A DNA stretch of 64,000 nucleotides, taken from assembly GCA_036346275.1 (NCBI GenBank), contig CM070730.1, positions 45,244,918 to 45,308,917 on the forward strand, read 5' to 3'. Position 1 is the first letter of the stretch. Every line of letters starts with the position of its first letter. This document shows, piece after piece, positions 55,824 to 64,000 of the stretch. Position numbers and translations under genes: made by a program. Origin of the DNA: Otatea glauca (taxonomy: Eukaryota; Streptophyta; Magnoliopsida; Poales; Poaceae). Under the pieces are notes generated by a model. It searched no databases, was not told where the DNA came from, and was given only the letters and a program-made list of their open reading frames with translations.

Positions 55824-56191
55824 CAGTGGAGGATCGCATCAGGATCGCCATCATGCGCTGCACTCGTAGCTCCCATCAACGTCGCACGAGAGCCCTCCGT
55901 CGTTGAGATCTCGCTCGTCAAAGTTGTGCCACTGCAGCCGAGGTCTTCTTCGCACCGGATCTTCGCCGTTGGTCCATCTCCGTTGTCCCCACTTGCATCT
56001 TCGTGTTGCCCGCATTGTCCTCTTCCGAAACCCCAAGGTTTTGCGCCCGATCCGGTCGAGTTTCACTGAAGCCATGCCTTCTTCTCCGCATCCGACGAGT
56101 TCACGTCGTTGTCCCTCACTAGAGCAGCTTCACCGTGAGAAAAGCTGACATGGCGTCCACGTGGCAACCACGTTGTGTCCGCGTGGCACCG

Positions 56192-56671
56192 TGTGGAATA
56201 TAAGAACCCAGGTGTCTTCATAACCGGCCCAGAAGTGCCTAAAGGAGAGACAGGGCCGAGTGGATGGCGCAGAGGATAAGCTTCGCGCCAAGCCTTGCTG
56301 CTGTGCGGAAGGGGATATATCCTAGAGATAGTTGAACATATATTTAGATATAAGAGATACGATTGTAATCCGATTTGTTAGCAGGGTAAGATAAAGATGT
56401 AAACTCTATCCTGTAACAGATTAGTATCCAATAACCGATCGGAATCCCTTAACCGATCACGACTCTGTAAACCGCCCCACCCCCATTATATAAGGGAGAG
56501 GGTGGGCAACAACAGAGAGATTGAGCAATCTTAGATCCAGGAGATCCAAATAATCCTAGAACACAGGACTAGGGTATTACCTGAACCTGTTAATCCTTTG
56601 TCTTGTGTGACCTTCGAGTTTGAGATCTAGTGCCTGCCCCATAAATTCATTGCCGACCACAAAAGTCGACA
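56192..56671 (+). repeat. Solo LTR of the Z/E family with TSD CACCG
   Basis: It starts TGTGGAATATAAG and ends AAAAGTCGACA, flanked by identical CACCG pentamers at 56187-56191 and 56672-56676. It is about 65 bp shorter than the E LTRs through internal deletions (for example the ACCGTCGAGGGC segment is gone). The structure records loss of the internal region by LTR-LTR recombination. Confidence 0.93.
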
Positions 56672-57623
56672 CACCGACGTAGCCGCTAGCTCAGGGCCTA
56701 CCTCAGCCATTTTTCTCGGTCAGATGCTCACTCACCCGTGCCACATCAGCTGCAATGTAGTCCCATGCGTTAGTGGCACTATGCTTTGTACTCGGTCCAC
56801 TGTGGACATGGTCTGTGGACATGGTCTATGTACCAAGGCCCCACCTGTTAGCCTCTTACCGATTTTCCAGATTTGTTTTTATTTTCAAAAATCAGCCTGA
56901 CACTAGCATGACACAATAAAAGGATTTTTCTTTAGAAAAATGATTCCACAAAATATTCTCTTTTTTTCTAAATTTAATCTTTAAGAGGCCCATTCTCTCT
57001 CATAAAAATTCCAATTGAGGCGATTCAAATTTTTAAATTTTTCTAAAATCAAGCTCTACATTACAATGCCATCTATTCTCAATTTTTAGTTTGTTTGAGT
57101 CTCTGTTTGTTATTTATTTGCATTCGTTGCTTTCTTTTCCGGTAGTCACTAATCCCGAGGGCATGAACAGAGAATTTGAAGATCAAGACTCAGCAGTAGA
57201 TTAACAAGGCAAATCGTAACATTTGATCATTTTGAACCTATGTTTGCAAAAATAATTTGTTTTATACAATTGCATGCTATTTGTGTATCAATGATTAATT
57301 GCTAGGAATAGCTATGTACCTAGTTGTTATTATGCCACCTTGATTATTTGAATACCATGTATCCATTGTTAACCCTAGGTTGGGACATTATTAGTTGGAC
57401 ATGATCATATTACCAACATTGGGATATTGTAGCTATGCTTAGACATGCTTAGTTGTACGATGGGATTCAAATCACATGTGAAATAATGTTAATCTTGACT
57501 TAATGAGATATTGAATAGTGGCTGGTAGCCACTGTTGTAAAATTTGTTGTACCATGGTAGGGTTTGCCATTGGTCTTGGTTGAATGAAATTGTTTTCCCT
57601 CGGGCAAGTGATCATGCAGTAAA

Positions 57624-58031
57624 CACTACAAGAATCAGGAAAAATTCGTGGGCCAAAAACCCACGAATTTAGGCCAAAACCCACGAATTTAATTTAAATT
57701 CGTGAGCAAACCGTCGAATTTAGTTCACGAATTTAACTCGACGAAATTAATCAATTAAATTCGTGGGTACCCACGAATTTAAGTTAAGTTCGTGGGTTTC
57801 TGCCAAGCCCACGAATTTAATTGGGAATCTGAGTTAAATTCGTGGGTTTAATAAACCCACGAATTTAACAGATTAAATTCGTGGGCTAAATAACCCACGA
57901 ATTTAACAGATTAAATTCGTGGGTTTATTAAACCCACAAATTTAATCTGTTAAATTTGTGGGTTTATTAAACCCACGAATTTAACTGGAGCAGCCAGATA
58001 AACTCGTGGGTTTTGAAAGCTCACGAATTTA
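57624..58031 (+). repeat. CACTA terminus with about nineteen subterminal TTCGTGGG / CCCACGAA motifs
   Basis: Direct and inverted copies of AAATTCGTGGG alternate and form palindromes such as TTCGTGGGTTTA facing TAAACCCACGAA. This is the typical binding array for the CACTA accessory protein. The palindromes could also form strong hairpins. Confidence 0.9.
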
Positions 58032-58239
58032 TGAGTCATTTTTCAAAAAAAAAAAATATATATATCCAAATGTATATATATTTATATATATATGCATCGC
58101 ACTCAATACATATTACAACTAAAGAAGAAAAGAAAAAGAAAAAAGAAAATTGAAACTAAAAATTGCTGTTTAAGCATAAATAAGATGGATCATCTATTTT
58201 GTTCAAATCGATCGAAACACTAACACAAAAGACAAACTC

Positions 58240-58800
58240 GACAATGAAGTTCAAGCTTAACGAAGAATTAACAAACGAGACACCAAACCTATTACCTCTA
58301 CCAAAATATCAAACCAACATTTTAACTCTTCAAAAGCGGCTTAAAACTAAGTCTCGAAATATACAAAATTTCGCATGACCTCTCTAGTAAATAGGACATC
58401 CACTCGTGAGACAAAAAAACATTTGCGGTTATAATATATATATCAATCTCTCAAACCGTATGAGACATTCTAGCAGATCCTTAGATAATCCAATCACACA
58501 TCCAACGGCAATTTGTAAACTACGCAATGACGTACAACACATTACAACCGCAATAGATACAATCCACATTCCATTACAATAAGTCCATCACAATAAGTCG
58601 ATTACAACGTATCCATCACAACAAGTTATAAAGTACAACAGTTATACACCAATCGAGCTCACAATGGAATTCATGCCTCGGGGTTGTTGGAGTTGTGGGC
58701 GCTAACACCACCGTCGGCGCTGTTGAAGATGTCTTCTATGATGTAAATCGTTAGTACGTCTTTGGAGGGCGTGACCTAGAAACCTGCAAGTTCAAGATTA
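58240..58800. repeat. Internal direct repeat of element H, first copy
   Basis: It shares long stretches with 59945-60325 (for example ACCTCTCTAGTAAATAGG and TGAAGATGTCTTCTATGATG). The second copy lacks about 150 bp (58540-58700). Between the copies (58800-59940) the sequence is AT-rich with no genes; it contains short local repeats of CATATGTAATCTCATATTC near 59690-59780. Confidence 0.8.
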
Positions 58801-59944
58801 ACTTAGGTTGTGCTACAAGTAACATTATGCTGATTCACATGAATATCAATAGTACTATACAACCAAGACACAATATGAGAATATCAATATGATAGGTCAA
58901 GCTAAACAAGAATAGATACTACATATAAGAACTACACCTACGAGCTAGTCAAGATATGCTGCAATAATCATATGAACATCAATCTCATATTCAATGAAGT
59001 ATCAAAGTAATACTCTCTAGTATTAACATAAGTTAATCATCTAGTTCAAGGCCAAGATTACAACTAAAATTATTTAATTCAACTTTCAAAGACCCTAATT
59101 GCATCACTGAGTATTCAAAAGATAACAAACAGTGAAAATAGTTCAAAGAAGCAATTAAGAGTTTTGGTAGTCATTTTAAGAGTTCAATATACAAAGTACA
59201 AATATAAAGCATTCTACAAGGATAAACAATCAGATTGTACATGGGCAAACAACATATTCTACAAGGATACCATATAAAGCATTTAAAACATAAGTTTACA
59301 ATTGAACAAGTTGTCTTAAGATAACTTTTCAATTCCAAGAAGTCAGCACAATATAAGGTTCGAAATCAAAAAGTTATTGACAGAAAGAAAAAATCAAATA
59401 GCACGTAATGGGTTAATAATTTGGTAAACCATCACTTATCTAGAGGAGCACAGCAATGAACTTTCATAAGCACACAAGTAAACCTTTTCAAGTATGAATA
59501 TTGAGATGATTTGTGCAAGGTTTAAGAAAGAGTTGCCTAAATATCCTAAAATCGACTAAGTTATGCATTTCAACTGAAATTATCACTATTGCAACAGATT
59601 ACTCAGATTGATATATACTAAAAGAATGAACTAGATATCCTACGGAAGTATATGTCCATCCGCTGCACATGTCATCTCATATTCAATGAAGCATATGTAA
59701 TCTCATATGTAATCTCATATTCAAAGAATGAACTAAAGTTCCTATGGAAGCATATGTAATCTCATATTCAATGAAGCATATGTAATCTCACATGTAATCT
59801 CATATTCAAAGAATGAACTAAATTTCCTACGGAAGCATATGTAATCTCAACTAAATTGCAACTAATGTTCCTAAATTTGAGTAAGAGAAAGGAAGGGATG
59901 GGGCAGGTAGCTCACCAAGTCATCAAACTCCACAACAAAGTACA

Positions 59945-60325
59945 AGCGAACGAAGAATTAACAAACGAGACACCAAACCTACTACCTCTACTAAAAGACC
60001 GAAACCAACCTTTTAACTCTTTAAAACCGGCTTAAAACTAAGTCATTGAAATGTACAAAATTTCGGCATGACCTCTCTAGTAAATAGGACATCCACTCAG
60101 CAGACAAAAAAACATTTGCAGTTATAATATATATATCAATCTCTCAAACCGTATGAGACATTCTAGCAGATCCTTAGATAATCAATCACACATCCAAAAC
60201 GGCAATTTGTAAACTACGTGCATAATGACCACCACCACCGCCGTGCTGTTGAAGATGTCTTCTATGATGTAAATCGTTAGTACGCTTTGGAGGGCGTGAC
60301 CCGAAACCCGTAAGTTCAGGAATTG
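59945..60325. repeat. Internal direct repeat of element H, second copy
   Basis: This is the partner of 58240-58800, with substitutions and a deletion. Its right end (60240-60303) may be a decayed exon on the minus strand. Confidence 0.8.
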
Positions 60326-60374
60326 ACAAACTTAGCTCGTGTCGCAAACTTAGAATGTTTTCGACATCCATACC

Positions 60375-60683
60375 TGTGGTGTCGTCTGAGGTGGCTGCAG
60401 GGCCCACGGGTTGAAGTACATAGGCATTCCTTGGCTTGGCATAGGTGGTGGGTACATGTAGAACGGGTTTGGAGGCTGGGAGCCCTGTAAGGCATAGACA
60501 GGTACATTATGCCACATATAAATCATTCATTCAAATTTTGAATAACGAATTGAACCGATCCGTATTTACCTGTGGTGCCTCTCCTGCAGAAGGTGGATGC
60601 ATCTGTGGAGTGAACATGTAGAAAGGAGGAGGAGGCTGGGAGCTCTGTGGATCTGAAGGACCATGTGGAGGTCCATCCATGTT
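60375..60683 (-). pseudogene. Proline-rich first exons of a CACTA accessory protein (TNPA-like)
   Basis: Exon 1 (60571-60683, minus) reads MDGPPHGPSDPQSSQPPPPF and ends APQ before GTAAATAC. Exon 2 (60375 to about 60486) follows an acceptor TGCCTTACAG and reads GSQPPNPFYMYPPPMPSQGM, ending QTTPQ before GTATGG. The pattern of Pro/Tyr/Met-rich short exons is common at the N-terminus of CACTA-encoded proteins in grasses. A possible terminal exon (about 58676-58790, containing VLTIYIIEDIFNSADGG) lies near the left end. The DNA-binding part was not recognised. The assignment is by resemblance only. Confidence 0.5.
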
Positions 60684-60999
60684 TGTGATGAGTATTTGAC
60701 TTTATTTGAGCTAGGTGTGCTCAAGTTTGAGTTTGATTTGGATTGATTTTCAAAATGAAGCAATTTGAGTTGTCTCTGCCAGAGTGGCGCACCTGGTCGT
60801 ATGGACGCGTAGTGATGAGTTGGATGGTTTATTGCACATCTTTGTGGGCATTGCTATGTGAGGAGTTTCCTTGTTTTTGATGGTTGCGGGACGACGGTGC
60901 TAGGTCATGGTGAGGCGAAGGATGACCGGGACTAGGCGAGGAGCGTCGGAGGTCCAGACGGTTGGGAGATCGCGGAAGATGATCGGAGACGGAGTCGGG

Positions 61000-62270
61000 C
61001 AAGTCAAGAAGACAAGGAAAGGAGATGATGCTAGCTAGATGCTGCGTGGATCAATGAGGACCGTCGGATTGAGGTCTAGTTGATAGGTTAGCGGGTCTAG
61101 GTAGTATGCTTTGAAAACTGCAAGAAAACCCGGTATGTGTGTGGGTTTTGGGTTAGCCCTTGCATGGATGCGTGTGTGGGTTAATCCTAGCCCTTAGATG
61201 AGTGCTCTAGGTTGAGGGACTCATCCAAGGGTGGTAGGTGGCCCAAGAGTAGTATAAATAGGGGTGGAGGGTAGCCTCCTTCCCTTGAAGGTGTTGAGGT
61301 TTTGATGCTCATTTGAGCTTTGCCCACATGAATGTGAGGCTTTGTAACCTCCCTTCCAGAAATGAAAGTTTTATTCATCCACCTCTGAATTTATTTTATG
61401 ATTTACATTATGTCTTTACTTTACGCAATTTAAATTCAGCATTTACTTTCCGCAATTACATTCCCGCAATTTACTTTCAAGTAATTTGGATTTGCCTCCC
61501 CTCCTTCTAAATGCTGCTGTTCTTGGATGTTTTGAGTGTGTTCATATGGTTTTACATCTCTTTGCACTCTTGGATTGAGTAGAGAACATCTTTTCTTTCA
61601 AGTTCCAACTTTGTTCTGAACTTGTTCTTCGTGCAGCAGTCAGTGTTTGATTTTTTAAAAATATAGAAAATCCTTTTGAGTGATTCTTATTGGAGGAGGT
61701 GCGGGACTCTGATATCCGCTTGCAGAAAAATTTTGGAGTTCACTTGTTGTACCGTTTGGGCGCCATGAGGTGAAAACTGAGCCCCAAACGTTCTGCTCGA
61801 AGTTCTTGACCAGACTGTGTTCTTCGATTTTTCGTGTTTTTTCTGTAAGGCTTTTGAGGAGAAATTTGGTGGAGTTCTTCAAGACTCTGATGCTCACAGG
61901 AGAAAAAGTCTCAAAATTTTGTGAGCTACAGAAACCCACCAACCTCCTGTGCAAATTGAGGACAAGTTCTGGGAATTCTGCTTTTGCTTTTCTGAAAGTG
62001 ACTTTTGTGATTTGAATTGATGTCCTTTCTAAAAGCAAGAGTTTGAATTGATTCCTCTTTATCTTGGACACTAGACAACCAGGATTGTGACTCAAAATCC
62101 CCACATATTTTATGGTACTTATCCATGCAAGCTTGGGGTACACATAGTTGTCTAGTTTTTGGGTTTTCACAATTCCTTTTGAGCGATCTTGTCGAGGTTT
62201 TTGTTGGAGTATTTTGGGGAATTTTTATTTGCGACCATTCACCCCCTCTGCTCGCCATCTCGGTCCTTCA
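61000..62270 (+). repeat. 5' LTR of element J (SIRE/Maximus-like copia), left end unresolved
   Basis: The right end is fixed by the PBS at 62273. The TATA box at 61253 and a downstream leader define U3 and R. No second LTR is in the window, so the left boundary (between about 60755 and 61200) is not fixed. It contains no coding sequence. Confidence 0.65.
61253..61260 (+). promoter_or_regulatory. LTR TATA box of element J
   Basis: TATAAATA is followed by GGGGTGGAGGG; transcription would start about 30 bp further right. Confidence 0.6.
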
Positions 62271-62272
62271 AT

Positions 62273-62286
62273 TGGTATCGAGGCGG
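62273..62286 (+). other. Primer-binding site of element J
   Basis: TGGTATCGAGGCGG stands two bases after the LTR end CCTTCA. It resembles the initiator tRNA-Met complement (TGGTATCAGAGC) with a changed 3' half. Confidence 0.75.
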
Positions 62287-62324
62287 TTCTCGCTCTTTCT
62301 AGATCTTGACCGGTCTCAAGAGCC

Positions 62325-64000
62325 ATGGCGACGGACAAATATTCCACCAAGCCTCCCATCTTTAATGGAGTTGATTTTCCTTTTGGAAATCCGGATGGAG
62401 TCATACATCACGCCTGGGCTACCGATATGGCGAAGGTGAAACTCCCGTATGAGGTTCCTGGCGATGAAAATGTCACGCCATCAATATGGTTGACGTTGAG
62501 GCGAATGCTAAGGCAAGGAACATTCTCATCAGGTCTTAGCCATGTGAGTATGATAGATTTTCACCTTCGCTCCGCTCACGAGATTTGGGTAACCTCGATG
62601 CTTACCATGAGGGCTCTACTCAAATCAAGGCGTGAGGCAGACCAGTTCAAGCGCGAGTACAACAAGTTTGATCAACGTCTTGGTGAGAGTCTCGACGAGT
62701 GTTTTGGTCGGTTTACAAAGATTTTGAGCGACCTCCGAGCGGTTGGTTGCATATACCGACTCGGACAATGCTCGGCATTTCTTGACCGCACTCGACCTTC
62801 GGGTTTGGGAGATGAAGGTGACCACCATCAAGGACACCACCGACTTATCGACTCGACTCTTGACGGGCTTTATTCCCGCCTCAAGACTCATGAGATCGAT
62901 GTCGTCTCTGAAGACGAAATCTCGATCGATGGCTTTGGTCACCGATCCCATTGGATCTTCTTCTTCCGATCCTTCTATTGGTTTCTCTCTTTCCGCCCTT
63001 TGCGAGCTAAGCGATGACCAATGGAAAAATTTCGGAAAATGAGCTTGCTCTTCTCGCCGCAAGTTTTCTCATGCATACAAGAGGGTGAGAGAGAGGAAGA
63101 GAGGTGGCATGATCACCGCTTGAGTGTGGTGGCCCCAACCACATTGGGCGAACTGTCCCAAGCGGAGAAGGGCAAGAATGACGCGTTGGCGGTTCGGGCA
63201 AGAACGACTACACCGACAAGAACCGCAACAAGAAGCCTCCGGTTCGTGAACGGCGCACGAGAAGAAGTACCGCAACTTCTCCAAGAACAAGAAGCTCTTC
63301 CACCGCGTCCTTGCCGCGCTTGACGACATCAACCTCTCCGACACGGAGACATGGAGCGACGAGGCGAGGATGATCCGCAAGAGAAGAAAGGCGGCGACGA
63401 CTTCTCCCAAGATGTGCTTCATGGCCGACACAACGACATCGCGACTCCGAGCTCTACAAATGACTCGGACGAGGTACCCTCCTATGACCAGCTCAACGAA
63501 GCTTTACGCAAATTAGGAAAATTTCATGCTAGAGCTAGAGCTAGGTGTACTGAGCTTGAGAAGGAAGTAGGTACCTTGACTCGGAGTTAGCTTCACTTAG
63601 ATCTTCTCCTCCCGAGTCACCGATGATTGCTCTTTGTGTGATGCTATTCTTGTGGAGTTGGAGAACCTAAGGACCATACATGATAGTGTGCTTGTTGAAC
63701 TTGATGGTCTTAGGTTGAAGAATGCTAGCACTAGTTCTGTTGATGCTATTCCTGTTGAGGCTAGTTTTCTTCATGCTCACTCCACTCCATCATGCTCTAA
63801 TTGCCCTAAATTGCTTGTCAAATTGATGCCATGAGCGAACACCTTAGGAAGCTTTCTGCTAGAAACAATGAACTTGAATCACATGCTTCTAAGGACCCAG
63901 TCAGCTCATGTGAGGGATGTAAGCAATTAAAACTTGACAATGAAACCCTGAATGTCAAGTGTGCTAAACTTGCTAAGGACTTACTAGATAAGTCACAAAA
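62325..64000 (+). pseudogene. Decayed gag and spacer of element J
   Basis: Gag starts MATDKYSTKPPIFNGVDFPF at 62325 and stays in frame to FGRFTKILSDLRAVGC (about 62750). The next part (DNARHFLTALDLRVWEMKVT, 62760-62825) is in another frame, followed by KTKSRSMALVTDPIGSSSSD (62900-62970). From 63000 the frame switches repeatedly: ENELALLAASF in one, then KKYRNFSKNKKLFHRVLAAL (63255-63315), SYDQLNEALRKLGKFHARAR (63480-63545), and CDAILVELENLRTIHDSVLV (63635-63695). These coiled-coil phrases are typical of the long gag tail in SIRE-type elements. No zinc knuckle survives. Confidence 0.7.

Larger units (their letters stand above)
55268..57623 (+). repeat. Element G: diverged Tekay-like LTR, interrupted
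   Basis: It begins TGTAACATCCCAAAAAT, as D LTRs begin TGTAACACCCTGAAAT. Region 57220-57530 follows the D LTR region 37490-37810 step by step (TTTGATCATTTTG, ATGCCACCTTGA, CCCTAGGTTG, TTGGATGATAAT-like). The TATA box TATAAAAG at 55816-55823 is followed by a GC-rich transcribed-looking segment. The LTR is interrupted by a solo LTR (56192-56671) and cut at 57624 by CACTA element H. No internal G sequence is seen. Confidence 0.75.
57624..60760 (-). mobile_element. Element H: CACTA (En/Spm) transposon, one terminus and part of the body
   Basis: The left terminus CACTACAAGAATC at 57624 is followed by a dense subterminal repeat zone and an AT-rich body. Proline-rich exons on the minus strand (60375-60683) resemble the first exons of grass CACTA accessory proteins. 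The 58240-58800 segment is repeated at 59945-60325. The opposite terminus was not found before the copia LTR of J. The right limit given is approximate. Confidence 0.75.
62271..64000 (+). mobile_element. Element J internal region, copia, runs off the window
   Basis: PBS, gag and a long gag-protease spacer of the SIRE/Maximus type. Protease, integrase and RT would lie beyond 64000. The orientation is plus. Confidence 0.75.

Noticed and set aside
60795..60811. CGCGTAGTG as right terminus of CACTA element H
   Set aside because: Only the last six bases fit, there is no subterminal motif nearby, and the flanking triplets differ.
1..64000. tRNA or rRNA genes
   Set aside because: Only tRNA-complementary primer-binding sites (for example 32210, 46860 and 62273) were seen. 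No cloverleaf or rRNA segment was recognised.

Overview
This window is plant nuclear DNA, almost certainly from a grass (Poaceae). It consists nearly entirely of nested transposable elements and holds no intact host gene. The grass assignment rests on the element families present (Tat/RIRE2-like, Tekay and CRM-like Ty3/gypsy, Ty1/copia, hAT, CACTA) and on a very GC-rich first exon in a captured host gene fragment. The species cannot be named from the sequence.

Layout, left to right. (Z) 1-5526: the 5' part of a minus-strand Tat-lineage element. It has an LTR at 4999-5526, gag, archaeal-type RNase H and integrase, no protease or reverse transcriptase, and an intron-containing antisense gene on the plus strand. 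5527-12973: non-autonomous or unique sequence with the first three exons of a CHIP-type (TPR, Hsc70-interacting ubiquitin ligase) gene on the minus strand (6791-8109), a CACTA-type terminus at 6647, a complete hAT element with a perfect 8-bp duplication (8300-11031), and an AT-rich degenerate repeat tract (11800-12600). (A/B) 12974-30540: a plus-strand Tat-type composite. The antisense gene and 3' end of one copy (A) are joined without an LTR to the primer-binding site of a second copy (B), which carries gag, protease, RT and two RNases H but no integrase. A minus-strand Ty1/copia element (I, 16151-24354) is inserted into B with TSD CAACC. (F) 30541-31115 and 54522-55267: remnants of an old minus-strand gypsy element.

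(D) 31116-54521: a Tekay-type chromovirus with exact TSD ATACG, an extra ORF upstream of gag, and several in-frame stops. Its 5' LTR contains element C (31297-36047, TSD ATATG), a CRM/CRR-like gag-protease element without RT or integrase. Its 3' LTR contains element E (46313-52417), a second copy of the Z family with near-identical LTRs. (G) 55268-57623: a diverged Tekay-like LTR containing a solo LTR of the Z/E family (56192-56671, TSD CACCG). (H) from 57624: a CACTA terminus with dense subterminal inverted repeats and proline-rich exons on the minus strand. (J) about 61000-64000: 5' LTR and decayed gag of a SIRE/Maximus-like copia element that runs off the window.

Relative order by nesting: F is oldest, then D, then C and E inside D. 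E is the youngest by LTR comparison (about 4 differences in 545 bp, counted by eye), although its coding capacity is broken. It was therefore probably mobilised in trans. Several elements are complementary defectives: Z and E keep integrase and lack RT, B keeps RT and lacks integrase, and C keeps gag and protease only.
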